Shown here: positions 38,001 to 46,165 of the stretch, piece after piece
Layout: each line of letters starts with the position of its first letter
Numbering within the stretch: the stretch's first letter is position 1
Origin: Thioflexithrix psekupsensis
GTDB lineage: Bacteria > Pseudomonadota > Gammaproteobacteria > Beggiatoales > Beggiatoaceae
Assembly (NCBI RefSeq): GCF_002149925.1
Contig: NZ_MSLT01000006.1
Location: forward strand, 1 to 64,000
Reading direction: 5' to 3'
DNA length: 64,000 nucleotides
Position numbers and translations under genes: made by a program
Notes under the pieces: generated by a model
Databases searched by the model: none
Seen by the model: only the letters and a program-made list of their open reading frames with translations
What the model was told of the DNA's origin: nothing

Positions 38001-38390
38001 CAAACAACATTAAGTGATGAATTAGCAAAAAATGTAGCCTTTGATTGGCTCAAACAATCTGAGTTATTACCCGATAATGCCGATCAGACGCAAGCGGAAT
38101 CTATTCTGTCTATTTTCCAAACCAATACGATGGCTTATTATCGCTACCAAAGCCCAGCAAAATGGCAAGGAACGCTGCATTTATTGCACTGTCAACATAC
38201 GGTATCTGGTAGAATGGATGAGGCAAAAACAAATGATTCTGTTCCCGTCGATTTATATTGGCAATCACTTTGTGATCGGGCAGTGAATGTTCAATTCATT
38301 GCAGGAGAACATTTCACCATGACTAAAGAGCCTTATGTTCGTACTTTAGCCGAAAAAATTAAGGAATTATTAGGTGTTAAATTAAAATAA
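32040..38390 (+). CDS. NRPS-like megasynthase: docking - decayed A - second acyl-adenylating domain - KR - T - TE
   Basis: 2116 residues. Residues 1-53 are a TubC-type N-terminal docking domain (LNVKLVLEQEKLHIDAPKG). Residues 56-530 are an adenylation domain that has lost the phosphate loop (YTSENMVMA instead of TSGSTG) and the TGD motif. Residues 595-1170 are a second, intact-looking acyl-AMP-forming domain, nearer to acyl-AMP ligases: SSGSTGTPK at 783, NSGDLG at 1041, catalytic lysine in TTSGKIQR (K1159). Then a ketoreductase (structural part about 1195-1420, NADPH site TGGLGG near 1439, YACAN with Y1589), a carrier domain (LGGHS, S1784) and a type I thioesterase (GHSFG S1917, D1944, H2091). 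There is no KS, AT or condensation domain, so the C domain of the first protein must act in trans. KR after an adenylation domain recalls keto-acid modules of depsipeptide synthetases. Confidence 0.92.
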   Translation: MTLSQLLMTLKQLNVKLVLEQEKLHIDAPKGILNNELKQALTQYREALINYLKPPMISLFENLAYFAEKTPEAIAVIDSEGQQLTYAELEKKTNQLAHFLHQHHLTKNRQIGLYTHPSLARIIGLLGVLKAESACFVWHPDYVLPNTQQKHIQRLDAVLTQDDLFAHLFPMAGDKLLNLSDPHWSDYPDTPPTYLSQPFDLQTIAYQIYTSENMVMAISHRAAWQRLNELQHLHPLSVTTTLLHNTLLHREVGFWEILWPLQHGATIVIAGRDVISTLREQAVNVAFLTPPQLVCLSELLNELPNLQVIIGCGQVLAQYVAQKCLHLRPDIHLYHLFTTPEAEPVLSYCCEIMPENEEVTGFVPLMPPFSSDHLQIVDRFMQPTPTGVVGELSLLARCHAYDLTHPQVETLLRTHKRARWLEGNRLELLGGTERYAWHQGLRINLNTIETLLLREPSVSECVVLEKNTSQVTDTVLIAFIVSQSGFSAQRLQQFLWDQAATSSQLPDYYVSLTNLPRLSNGAVDEALLLSLPIFDEKITNKKNTKWAMIQHDCILTTPPLHLSQLLPAHLLPKNSFHSTVHSVSDKVKLDSDSSVIPERPLAFSDGGALTLPQDAPLTLTEALLRTAKNHPNKGIIYVENSDTVIFQSYADLLQQARQILAGLQAKGLKQGDRVILQVQHLRDHFSSFWACVLGGFTPLTVAIAPTYRSKNAVVNKLYNIWTLLEQPVILTSDNLYAEIAQLKELFNDNQINLLSVDTLKSYSSEQAVLYPANPDDIMFYQLSSGSTGTPKCIQERHYSLVCHIHGSQQFNGYCSDDVSLNWLPRDHVVPILTYHLKDTYLGCQQIQLKTEHVLNDPLWWLTYLERYRVTHSWSPNFGFKLVSDRLKQLKEPRHFDLSAIKFLMNAGEQVTRLVVQDFLEMTAPFGITAQRIQPAFGMAEVCTCMTYHNDFDLNQGVIRVAKSTLDRDLQFTDPTDTHGIDFIHLGPPMRGVQIRIADHENKTVKEGVIGRFQIRGEVVTPGYVNNDAANTESFVGENWFNSGDLGFILNGCLTLTGRLKEMIIVRGANFYCYEIEDVVNSIDGVEPTFTGTCAVNNEHEGTEGLAIFFVPKAFTGDITPAIKALIDTIRRQVSQTLGISPAIIIPLKQNEFPKTTSGKIQRAQLKTNLLSGNYQTILHQIDVAQANDQTLPDCFYRPIWQLAHIYSQQSSQNILAILVFSNQVEWVTAIANHFKNAVVNVQAGDCFQKLNSYCYQINPTQPSDYVQLFSALAEQKMLFNRIVHCWSYENSTLPFSFDQAQYYGIHSVRYLLRAILPFQDTLLTVDGYYLPRLLVISRHTQIVFEQEPLHYYHAHLPALLKTLAQELMGLTLKHLDLSHETTGGLLKILAAEFNSVHSAVEIAWRQQQRWLPFLQKVSFQAPDNHYSLPLKTTGFYLITGGLGGIAAKIAQELLQQNGYHLLLIGRKEKTSLTPEQQQQYRQLQQQAKAHDCHLAYVCADITDLDSLRTVISHYQNDWQLPLLGAWHLAGVYEERLLIEYDDSAWQLAMAAKINGALVLHELLQHSEQPFIVYFSSVLSHFSGAMIGAYACANRFLERFAYYQRQQGIDSRCFSWSTWQELGMSAGYQGKAALEARGMLSLSLTQGLHAVNIALWHQLPYVLIGLNGQQPFVRAHRLIPCQLTQCLTLYYDKNYSELAEIKQPWYDHFGTALIYEKVALEQLPLTEQGECDKAALLALTLQEHHSTPIAPRSALEQRLLSIWQRVLKQNNMGVMDNFFQLGGHSLLAMHLMTEIQNEFKVTLPLSVLFAQPTVAHLAEKLSQMETSVLMPSEQEHLWVYFSEIAPSSSKPLLFCFPGLTGNPIYLQTLANYLQPDIDLLSIQTPKIEEKTVEALAAFYLKMIRQKQATGPYYLSGHSFGSYLAFEIAQQLLAQGETVAQLIVMDIQAPVPAFALTDTMPLDTFQWLKKWQTLLMRLSGKTLLIPLDDQTTLSDELAKNVAFDWLKQSELLPDNADQTQAESILSIFQTNTMAYYRYQSPAKWQGTLHLLHCQHTVSGRMDEAKTNDSVPVDLYWQSLCDRAVNVQFIAGEHFTMTKEPYVRTLAEKIKELLGVKLK

Positions 38391-38428
38391 TGGTTGATTT
38401 TATTTAGCGAGCAGATGCAATGACAAAA

Positions 38429-38463
38429 GACAGTTTGTTTTAAGAAACAGACTGTCTTTTTTT
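38429..38463 (+). terminator. Intrinsic terminator after the NRPS genes
   Basis: GACAGTTTGTTT - TAAG - AAACAGACTGTC followed by seven T. The stem is 12 bp with one G-U pair. It closes the NRPS operon. Confidence 0.88.
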
Positions 38464-38491
38464 ATAAAAGATCGCATTATTCATGCGTTAT

Positions 38492-39178
38492 TTACAATGG
38501 CTTAATATAACGACATTGCGGATAATGGCTGCAACCATAGAATGGTGAGCCAGCATGGTGTCCACGTTTTGCCATGCGCAAAACCAGCGCATGACCGCAT
38601 TTAGGACAAATATTTGGGTTAGAAAAGCGTTTTTCTAATGTGGCAATATGCGCCCGATGAGTCGCCCAACTTTTAGGCAGCATTCCACTTTTTAAAGTAG
38701 CCACCATATACCGCACTTCTGCATCGGAAAATAACACTTGGGTATGGCTTTTAATATAGGAAATATAACCGCTTTTCATCACATTTTTAGGCAGCGGTGT
38801 TTTAAATTCACAATTCCCCCAAAACATCACAATAGAAAATAATTTATGATGTTCCACATCTAAAAATGCAGATAAGGCTTTAGTGTGGCGATAATTCTGG
38901 TGTAATGGATTTTGAAAAGGATACTTTTTATCAAAAAATTGTTGCATCCATTGTGGACTTTTCTCATCTCCAAAAATCCAGCCATTCATATTTTTTGTTT
39001 CCACCACAAATAAACCATAACGGGAAATAATGACGTGATCAATTTGCGTGGTGCCATTTTCTGTGGGAATGGTCACATTATTAATATCAATATAAATACT
39101 GGAATCGAGAAATATCTTTTTCGCTAATGTCCCCTGAATCTCCCCCATCCAACCTTTAAACCATGATCGAATTGACAT
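38492..39178 (-). CDS. NERD-domain protein with topoisomerase-type zinc finger
   Basis: 228 residues. A nuclease-related NERD domain occupies about residues 10-125, with the core signature TQIDHVIISRYGLFVVETKN near 45-65; the D and E-x-K positions of the restriction-like fold are present. The C-terminus (about 190-228) is a C4 zinc finger, CPKCGHALVLR then YGCSHYPQCRY, as at the end of DNA topoisomerase I. This pairing is common in bacteria, with a presumed role in DNA processing, but no function is proven. It converges on the NRPS genes, with the terminator between them; no restriction or defence genes are adjacent. Confidence 0.9.
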   Translation of the reverse strand: MSIRSWFKGWMGEIQGTLAKKIFLDSSIYIDINNVTIPTENGTTQIDHVIISRYGLFVVETKNMNGWIFGDEKSPQWMQQFFDKKYPFQNPLHQNYRHTKALSAFLDVEHHKLFSIVMFWGNCEFKTPLPKNVMKSGYISYIKSHTQVLFSDAEVRYMVATLKSGMLPKSWATHRAHIATLEKRFSNPNICPKCGHALVLRMAKRGHHAGSPFYGCSHYPQCRYIKPL

Positions 39179-39455
39179 GTGAATACACCTCTTTTTTCTA
39201 AGATGCTTTAAGTTTACTTTTTATGCCATTTTTGTACTATTGTATTTTTAACGCGACGCTATTGCAAGTCCATTTTAAAGGGCTTGAATCAAAAAATAGC
39301 CTGTCTTTTCTGTTTAAGATGACTCGCCCCATTAAAAACGGTTTTGTCGTTTGCACGCTTGTGGTAAATTGGCCATAAAACTCATAGAGATACTTGCTGA
39401 TCGACATGTAAAGCGAGTGTTATTGTATTCAACAACTGATAAGATTAATAATACC

Positions 39456-42071
39456 ATGATTCGTAGTGTTGCTGATATTCGTCAAGCCTTTTTAGATTAT
39501 TTTGCAAAACAAGGACATACTATTGTTGCCAGCAGCCCTTTAGTTCCCGGTAACGATGCCACTTTGTTGTTTACCAATGCGGGAATGGTGCAGTTTAAAG
39601 AAACCTTTTTAGGTCATGAATCGCGTCCTTATGTGCGTGCGACAACAGCACAGCGTTGTGTACGTGCGGGCGGCAAGCACAATGATTTAGATAATGTAGG
39701 TTATACGGCACGTCATCATACTTTTTTTGAAATGTTAGGCAATTTTAGTTTTGGTGATTATTTTAAACGCGAAGCCATTGAATATGCGTGGGATTTTCTG
39801 ACTCGTGTGTTGCAATTGCCGCCAGAAAAATTATGGGTGACAGTGTACGAAGAAGATGATGAAGCGGCTGATTTGTGGTTGAAACACATTAAAGTCGATC
39901 CACAGCGTTTTTCTCGCTGTGGTAAAAAAGATAATTTTTGGATGATGGGAGATACAGGGCCTTGTGGGCCGTGTTCTGAAATTTTTTATGACCACGGAGA
40001 AGCGGTTTTTGGCGGGCCGCCCGGTAGTCCAGATGAAGACGGAGACCGCTATATTGAAATCTGGAATTTGGTTTTTATGCAGTATAACAGAAATGCCAGC
40101 GGTCAATTAACGCCGTTGCCGCGTCCTTCGGTGGATACGGGCATGGGTTTGGAACGGTTGTCTGCGGTTTTACAAAAAGTACACAGTAATTATGAGATTG
40201 ATTTATTTCAACATTTGCTCGCTGCGGTAGGCGAGTTAGCTGGCACGAGCGATTACACGAACAGTTCAATGCGGGTCATTGCCGATCACATTCGGGCGTG
40301 TGCGTTTTTGATTGTGGATGGGGTGGTACCGTCTAACGAAGGCCGCGGTTATGTTTTACGTCGTATTATTCGCCGTGCCATTCGCCATGGTCATAAATTG
40401 GGTTTACGAGAGCCGTTTTTTCATCAATTGGTGGATGCCTTAGATCGAGAAATGGGCGAGGCTTATCCCGAATTACGCGCCTCTAAAGATGTCGCACGCA
40501 AAGTATTATTGCAAGAAGAACAACGCTTTGCCGACACTTTAGATCAAGGTATGAAAGTGTTTGAGCAGGCGATTGGGGAATTGACGGGGACAGAAATTCC
40601 GGGTGAGTTAATTTTCCGTTTATACGATACTTATGGTTTTCCGACGGATTTAACGGGCGATATTGCGCGGGAACGGGGTTTACGCTTAGATATGGATGGT
40701 TTTGAGGCGCAAATGTCGGCACAACGGGCGCGAGCGCGGGCTGCCAGTCAATTTACTGCCGATTGGTCGCAAAATCAGGCGCAATCCGACTTGCAAAGTG
40801 AGTTTAAAGGCTATGAAACGGCGCAAATTCAAGCGGCCGTCGTGGCAATGTATGAAAATGGTAACGCCGTAGAACAAATAACCGCGGGACAAAAAGCGCA
40901 GGTGATTTTGAATGACACGCCGTTTTACGCTGAGTCGGGCGGTCAAGTGGGAGATCGCGGAGAATTACAATTAGCCCATGGGGGCTGTTTTGTGGTGGAA
41001 GACACGCAAAAAATGGGCAAAGCCATTGTTCATATTGGAGAATTGACGCAAGGTATTTTGCGCGTTGGCGACCGTGTGACTGCCCACATTGATGAATCGG
41101 CACGCACAGCCATTGCGCGCCATCATTCAGCCACTCATTTATTACATGCTGCATTACGCAAGCAATTGGGTGAACATGTCAAACAAAAAGGCTCTTTGGT
41201 CAATGCAGATCGTTTACGCTTTGATTTTTCTCATTTTGAACCCGTTTCACCCGATCAATTACGTGCTTTAGAATACGCTGTAAATCAGCAAATTCTAAGC
41301 AATTATCCCGTAGAAACTGAGTTAATGGCTTTAGAACACGCCATGAATAGCGGTGCAATGGCTTTGTTTGGTGAAAAATACGAAGAACAAGTTCGTGTAT
41401 TGCGTATGGGGCAGTTTTCCACTGAATTGTGCGGCGGAACACATGTAAAACGGGTGGGCGACATTGGTTTGTTCAAAATCGTCAGTGAGACGGGAGTCGC
41501 CGCTGGAGTACGCCGTATTGAAGCGATTGCAGGCTTAAATGCCTTACAGTGGGTGAATCACACCGAACATTGTTTAACCCAAGCCGCACAATTATTACGC
41601 ACCGTGCCTGATGAATTAGAAGCGCGCATTAAACAGTTGCAAGAACAAGTACGGCAACAAGAGAAAATGTTGGAGAAAATGCAGGCGAAATTGGCCAGTA
41701 ATCGCGGTCAAGATTTATTAAGCGAATCTTGTGAATTGGCCGCAGGGATACGTTTATTGGTGGCTGAATTGGAAAGTTTAGACGCAAAACAATTGCGCGA
41801 CACTTTGGATCAAGTGAAAAGTAAATTAGATCAGAGCGATGGCGTGATATTATTAGCCAGTATTAAAGACGCTAAAGTGTCCTTAATTGCAGGAGTCACC
41901 AAAGGCTTAATGAATAAGGTAAAAGCAGGTGATTTGGTTAATTTTGTGGCGCAGCAAGTCGGAGGGCGCGGCGGCGGCCGTCCCGACATGGCACAAGCAG
42001 GCGGAACACAACCTGAAAACTTAGCTTCTGCTTTGGCCAGCGTTGCCGCTTGGGTGAAAGAACGCTTGTGA
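39456..42071 (+). CDS. alaS: Alanyl-tRNA synthetase
   Basis: 871 residues from the ATG at 39456 ([12 protein letters not shown]); the frame stays open upstream to a TTG at 39351 but that leader is not part of the family. Class II catalytic core with [42 protein letters not shown] and [11 protein letters not shown]. The editing domain carries HHSATHLLH, and CGGTHV completes the zinc site. The C-terminal coiled coil and the [15 protein letters not shown] glycine-rich C-Ala domain are complete. Length agrees with the usual 870-880. A perfect hairpin terminator follows. No recX/recA gene is upstream, unlike many gammaproteobacteria. Confidence 0.98.
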   Translation: MIRSVADIRQAFLDYFAKQGHTIVASSPLVPGNDATLLFTNAGMVQFKETFLGHESRPYVRATTAQRCVRAGGKHNDLDNVGYTARHHTFFEMLGNFSFGDYFKREAIEYAWDFLTRVLQLPPEKLWVTVYEEDDEAADLWLKHIKVDPQRFSRCGKKDNFWMMGDTGPCGPCSEIFYDHGEAVFGGPPGSPDEDGDRYIEIWNLVFMQYNRNASGQLTPLPRPSVDTGMGLERLSAVLQKVHSNYEIDLFQHLLAAVGELAGTSDYTNSSMRVIADHIRACAFLIVDGVVPSNEGRGYVLRRIIRRAIRHGHKLGLREPFFHQLVDALDREMGEAYPELRASKDVARKVLLQEEQRFADTLDQGMKVFEQAIGELTGTEIPGELIFRLYDTYGFPTDLTGDIARERGLRLDMDGFEAQMSAQRARARAASQFTADWSQNQAQSDLQSEFKGYETAQIQAAVVAMYENGNAVEQITAGQKAQVILNDTPFYAESGGQVGDRGELQLAHGGCFVVEDTQKMGKAIVHIGELTQGILRVGDRVTAHIDESARTAIARHHSATHLLHAALRKQLGEHVKQKGSLVNADRLRFDFSHFEPVSPDQLRALEYAVNQQILSNYPVETELMALEHAMNSGAMALFGEKYEEQVRVLRMGQFSTELCGGTHVKRVGDIGLFKIVSETGVAAGVRRIEAIAGLNALQWVNHTEHCLTQAAQLLRTVPDELEARIKQLQEQVRQQEKMLEKMQAKLASNRGQDLLSESCELAAGIRLLVAELESLDAKQLRDTLDQVKSKLDQSDGVILLASIKDAKVSLIAGVTKGLMNKVKAGDLVNFVAQQVGGRGGGRPDMAQAGGTQPENLASALASVAAWVKERL

Positions 42072-42104
42072 TTTTTTCTTAATCACTAATTTAGCGCGCA
42101 TTAA

Positions 42105-42151
42105 GAGGAATAATGTTAGATTAAAAATAACATTATTCCTCGTTGTTTTTT
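42105..42151 (+). terminator. Intrinsic terminator after alaS
   Basis: Perfect 14-bp stem GAGGAATAATGTTA / TAACATTATTCCTC with a 9-base loop, then GTTGTTTTTTT. Confidence 0.92.
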
Positions 42152-42170
42152 TCTTACCATAAAGAGGGTT

Positions 42171-43244
42171 ATGTGCATGAAATCGCCACTGGTATTGCAA
42201 CCAATTACGGCCGAGAGAAATTTATATGATGTGCTGAAAGTGCCTCATGATGCCACTGATGCTGATATTCAGAAAGCCGCAGAGCAATTGATCACGCTTT
42301 ATCAAGCACAAATTGAACAAAATCCACAAGCCCAACTGTGGCTTGATGAAGTGCAAGATGCTTATAAAATTTTATCAAGTCCTTATCGTCGTAATGCTTA
42401 TGATATTTCTTTAGAAGAACAGCATTTAGAAACGAAAATTAACGCGAGCGTTTTAGATAAATTAGAACAAATTAAAAAACTTGGCCAACACACGTTAGAT
42501 CAAATTTTAAATCATTTATCCGATAAGACCGAAGCTTTAAAAAATCATTTGGCTAAAATGGAAAAATCGAGTGAATCCGTCGCTGAGGAGTCGCCACCGA
42601 TTCAAGCTGTGCAACAGAATGCGCCCGTGTTGGATGAATCCCCTGTGCGTATTATTACTTTACCCATTCCCTTAGCGCAAACGAAAAAAGATAATTTATT
42701 GCCTGATGAAAAATTATTAAAACGGGCTTATATTCATCCTTTATTTATCTTTGATTTTTGGGGTTTATTTTTAACGGTGATTGCGGGTTATTTTCTTTAT
42801 ACTGATTCTTATGAATTGCACCAAACCAGTCCTATGGTCAGTGTCATTTTTCCTGATATGATCAACCGATTTTTACCTGCGACTTGGATAGAATTTTTAA
42901 ATCCTATTTCTATTTGGACTTTGGGTATTTTATTATTATTTATGATTGGGATTTTAATTTTATTAGAAGTGATTTTGACGCAATTAAGCACTCAATTTTT
43001 AATTACTTCTCGTCGTTTGATTTTGAGAAAAGGGATTATTTGGCGCACGGAAGTTGAATTAAAAATGCCGCAATTAGACAGCATTTCTATTCAAAGCAGT
43101 TTATTAGGACGATTATTAAATTATGGCGAATTTACTGTAATTGGCGTGGGAGGAACTAGACTTTATTTTCCCCATTTAATGCAGCCCAAGAAAATACGGC
43201 AATTGTTATGGGAAATGTTAGCCGTTTCTGAATTAAGGCAATAA
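42171..43244 (+). CDS. J-like domain fused to two membrane helices and a bacterial PH domain
   Basis: 357 residues (or 355 from the ATG at 42177, which has better spacing to GAGGG). Residues 16-82 resemble a J domain (NLYDVLKVPHDATDADIQKA and YKILSSPYRRNAYD) but the HPD tripeptide that activates DnaK is absent. A linker follows, then two membrane helices at about 193-212 and 246-270, and a C-terminal bPH_2-type domain (SRRLILRKGIIWRT, LDSISIQSSLLGRLLNYGEF). It may be an adaptor at the inner membrane. The last 12 bp overlap the end of mshL on the other strand. The fusion is visible; the role is unknown. Confidence 0.82.
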   Translation: MCMKSPLVLQPITAERNLYDVLKVPHDATDADIQKAAEQLITLYQAQIEQNPQAQLWLDEVQDAYKILSSPYRRNAYDISLEEQHLETKINASVLDKLEQIKKLGQHTLDQILNHLSDKTEALKNHLAKMEKSSESVAEESPPIQAVQQNAPVLDESPVRIITLPIPLAQTKKDNLLPDEKLLKRAYIHPLFIFDFWGLFLTVIAGYFLYTDSYELHQTSPMVSVIFPDMINRFLPATWIEFLNPISIWTLGILLLFMIGILILLEVILTQLSTQFLITSRRLILRKGIIWRTEVELKMPQLDSISIQSSLLGRLLNYGEFTVIGVGGTRLYFPHLMQPKKIRQLLWEMLAVSELRQ

Positions 43245-44867
43245 GCCTGTTGGTGCGTAAGATTCAGGCGATTGTACATTGGGTAAATAGCGTTGAAAAT
43301 CTTGCAAATCACCGTTTAAACTGGCCGTTTTGACCACCACAGGACGTAAGAAAATCACTAATTCCGTTTTAGTATATTGATCATTGCGATAGCTGAATAA
43401 ATCGCCCACCCATGGCAGTTTAGACAACACGGGGACACCCGCGGTTTGTTTTTCCATATTGTCTTGCATTAACCCCCCAATCACGGCAATATCTTGGTGA
43501 TTGACCTTTAATATAGACTCAATTTCTCGCACTTGAATCTCAGGAATTTCACTGATCACATTAGCTTCAGCCAATTCAGGATTAGGGTCTTTTTTAAAGC
43601 CTAATACTCTGGAAATAGTCGGGCGAATATTTAATGTCACCACGTCATCACCACCAATTTGAGGCGTGACCGCCATCACCAATCCTACGGGGACGGTGTT
43701 GACTTGCGTCTCATAAGTCACTCGTCTCGCACCACTGACTAAAGAAGCCTCAGCCACTTCCACTTTAATGGTGAAATAAACTAAATTATCCACCACTTTT
43801 AATATCGCGGTTTGATTATTTAATACCATTAATTTAGGACTCGATAACACTTTCACCGAGCCAAATTGTTCCAGCATTTTTACACTGGCAGAAATATCGC
43901 CAATTTTACTGTTTTTATTTTGGTATTGAATGGCGTAAAAAGGTGCGCCTGATAATGCCGCCGCAATGTTTTGTTGAAGATAAGTAAAATCACCATCAAT
44001 TCGTTGCCAATCAATTCCCGCTTGATACTGATCATTTAAACGCACCTCAGCCACGGTGGCTTCAATTAAAACTTGTCTTTTTACACTGTCCACCACTTTA
44101 TCTAAAAATCGGCTAATGTCTTCGTGTTGTTTACGCGTAGCCAATACGCTAATGGTGCCGCTTTCTGGATTGATAACAATATGATTTTCTACATTAGCCG
44201 CGGTGGTCACAGAATTTTGTAATAAAATGGCTTTAATATTTTGCGTTAAGCGTCCCCATAAATCATGAGTCGCTTGATTTTTAATGGTGGTGGTAGAATT
44301 ATTGCCTTCTAATGACCCGCCGCTGCCTTCAGTGACATTGACACTGCCAGTTTTTGCCACTTGAGTCGCTACGCTGACTTCGCTGGTGCTTTCTCGCGCC
44401 ATGTTGACGTAACCGACAGAATAAACACGAAAAATAGGTTTATCAGGGAAAATTTTAATGTAATTATCACTCACTTCATACACCATATCCAGTTGCTGTG
44501 AGAGTCGCTCTAAAATCTGCACCAGCGTTTGATTCAGTGCGTTTAGGCTGATGTTGCCTGTTACATCGGGATGAATATCAATGTTATACTTTGCTTCGCG
44601 GGCTAGGGCAAACAGTAGTTTTTCAATCGGCACATTATCGACCACAATAGTATACTGTTCGGGTACGGTGACAGGTTCTGGCGGCGGCAACAAAGGAACG
44701 TGTAAAACAGGTGGCGGTATTTCTGTTGCAGGCGCAGGGATTTCCTGTTGACTTAAATGCCCCGGAGAATGAAGCGGCGGCTTGGGCGCACATCCAAACG
44801 AGAAGGTAACGCTGCCGAGCAATAAACTCACACGCAAACGGGTGGAAAAGCGATCAAGCAATATCAT
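43233..44867 (-). CDS. mshL: MSHA-type pilus secretin MshL
   Basis: 544 residues. A lipoprotein signal with lipobox FSFGC (near residue 26) is followed by a proline-rich linker, an N0/STN domain (TIVVDNVPIEKLLFALAREA), an N1-like part and the secretin domain (about 290-520: VLIEATVAEVRL, VLSSPKLMVLNNQTAIL, VDNLVYFTI, GLMQDNMEKQTAGVPVLSKL followed by PWVGDLF, and TELVIFLRPVVV). The serine/threonine- and asparagine-rich insert near 165-200 is usual for MshL. It would form the outer-membrane pore of an MSHA-like type IV pilus. The rest of the msh cluster is not in the window, so the gene is isolated here. Confidence 0.92.
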   Translation of the reverse strand: MILLDRFSTRLRVSLLLGSVTFSFGCAPKPPLHSPGHLSQQEIPAPATEIPPPVLHVPLLPPPEPVTVPEQYTIVVDNVPIEKLLFALAREAKYNIDIHPDVTGNISLNALNQTLVQILERLSQQLDMVYEVSDNYIKIFPDKPIFRVYSVGYVNMARESTSEVSVATQVAKTGSVNVTEGSGGSLEGNNSTTTIKNQATHDLWGRLTQNIKAILLQNSVTTAANVENHIVINPESGTISVLATRKQHEDISRFLDKVVDSVKRQVLIEATVAEVRLNDQYQAGIDWQRIDGDFTYLQQNIAAALSGAPFYAIQYQNKNSKIGDISASVKMLEQFGSVKVLSSPKLMVLNNQTAILKVVDNLVYFTIKVEVAEASLVSGARRVTYETQVNTVPVGLVMAVTPQIGGDDVVTLNIRPTISRVLGFKKDPNPELAEANVISEIPEIQVREIESILKVNHQDIAVIGGLMQDNMEKQTAGVPVLSKLPWVGDLFSYRNDQYTKTELVIFLRPVVVKTASLNGDLQDFQRYLPNVQSPESYAPTGLLP

Positions 44868-44983
44868 GAAAGTGCGATTGAAAACGATGAAATGGAGAGG
44901 TGATTTGTTTTAAAGATAAGCCTAAAAACAGATGGTGTAAATTCTAGGAATCTCTACGGTATTTTAATCGAATTTGTTTTTAG

Positions 44984-45026
44984 AAAAAAGGGGAGTAAAA
45001 TGAATTTAAAATCTGTTTTGCTCCCC
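44984..45026 (-). terminator. Intrinsic terminator of the small exported-protein gene
   Basis: On the minus strand GGGGAGCAAAA pairs with TTTTACTCCCC (one mismatch) and is followed by TTTTTTCT. It separates the 45036-45497 gene from mshL. Confidence 0.85.
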
Positions 45027-45035
45027 TGTTTTGTT

Positions 45036-45497
45036 TTAGGGCAAAGGGCCAATATAATTGGCTTCAAAACGAATATCAGTACTCAGACAAGTGGTGGCTT
45101 CGCCACCGTTCCCCGTGAAGTAAGTCACGGCGTGCCATATTTCACCAGCAATATGCGTGGGAGTGTCAAACTGACCAAAGCCATACAGTGGAAAACTACG
45201 CCCCGGTGTTAAGGCCGCAAAATTGCCATTTTCGTCAAAATCAACATATTGGGAAAAAATCACCATTCCATCTGGACTGGTTCGCAGTCTAAATGTCGTA
45301 CCTAAACCCCAATTCAGCCCCATACATGCGGGCTTTAATTGGAAACGTATTTTTTTAACCTGACCGCCAACCACTTCAAATGTGAATGATTCACCTTGCG
45401 TCGTGCCTCCACCGTAAACACCGTCTTGCGGAGTCACCGCATAAACGTTGATTAAACCAGTAAAGAAAAAAAAGACTAAAGCAATAATAATTTTCAT
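45036..45497 (-). CDS. Small exported protein of unknown function
   Basis: 153 residues with a clear signal peptide (MKIIIALVFFFFTGLINVYA). The mature part is probably all beta, with glycine-rich strands (GVYGGGTTQGESFTFEVVGG, RLRTSPDGMVIFSQYVDFD) and three cysteines left after the signal (one in PACMGLNWG, two flanking the TTCLSTD region, of which one is clear). I do not recognise a family. It stands alone, with its own terminator and a 221-bp upstream gap shared with the divergent MORN lipoprotein gene. Expression as a single-gene unit is suggested by the terminator. Confidence 0.75.
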   Translation of the reverse strand: MKIIIALVFFFFTGLINVYAVTPQDGVYGGGTTQGESFTFEVVGGQVKKIRFQLKPACMGLNWGLGTTFRLRTSPDGMVIFSQYVDFDENGNFAALTPGRSFPLYGFGQFDTPTHIAGEIWHAVTYFTGNGGEATTCLSTDIRFEANYIGPLP

Positions 45498-45718
45498 TGT
45501 GAATTCCTGAGCATAATCACCAAAATAAAATAGAGAATGAAAACTCTAAAAATAAACATATCATTCGTTATAATTTATTGCAATTCTATTGCAAAATAAG
45601 CGAGTAATTAACAATAGATGTTAAATGAATCTTTTTAATTCTAGCAAAATTATTGTCATTATGCCAGTATTGTCTGAAGTGTTTTAGTATGGAACTGTTT
45701 TATCTGGGGATCAAAAAT

Positions 45719-46120
45719 ATGTCATTATTTTTTAAAATGCGTTTTAGTTTTTTGCTGATGCTGCTCGCGCTGTTGAGTGCGTGTGCTAAAGTGCCGACCC
45801 ATGAGGGCTGCTATGTGGCGGAGCCGTATGTCAATGGGCGTTATGTGGGCGCATGCGATACGTTTCGCCGCGCCCACGGCCAAGGTGTCGCACAAGGCAC
45901 AGACACTTACAAGGGCGAATTTAACGCCGGGGTGATCGAAGGTTGGGGGCTTTATACGTGGTCGAATGGGGCAACGTTTTGTGGACAATTTAAAGCAGGA
46001 AAAATGTCAGGCGTGGGTATCTACACAGACAGCAGCGGCAAACGTCAGGAAGGCATTTGGAACGGCACGCAACGGGTCGAAACCTATCAAACTGGCCGTT
46101 TAACCTGTACAATTCGATAA
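45719..46120 (+). CDS. MORN-repeat lipoprotein
   Basis: 133 residues from the ATG at 45719, preceded by GGGGA at suitable distance; the frame extends 22 codons further upstream but a lipoprotein signal (MRFSFLLMLLALLSAC) fits only the shorter protein. The lipobox is LLSAC. The mature part has about three MORN-like units (YKGEFNAGVIEGWGLYTWSN, ATFCGQFKAGKMSGVGIYTD, RQEGIWNG). MORN repeats form a beta-hairpin stack used for binding or scaffolding. It is 45 bp before a lysozyme-like gene on the same strand, which suggests a functional link. Confidence 0.83.
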   Translation: MSLFFKMRFSFLLMLLALLSACAKVPTHEGCYVAEPYVNGRYVGACDTFRRAHGQGVAQGTDTYKGEFNAGVIEGWGLYTWSNGATFCGQFKAGKMSGVGIYTDSSGKRQEGIWNGTQRVETYQTGRLTCTIR

Positions 46121-46165
46121 TTCGTTATTTTAAAATTCTACCTTTCACATGGAGGATATTCCATC

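Noticed and set aside
39351-39455. Upstream extension of alaS from a TTG
   Set aside because: The 35 extra residues have no counterpart in alanyl-tRNA synthetases; [12 protein letters not shown] is the family start.
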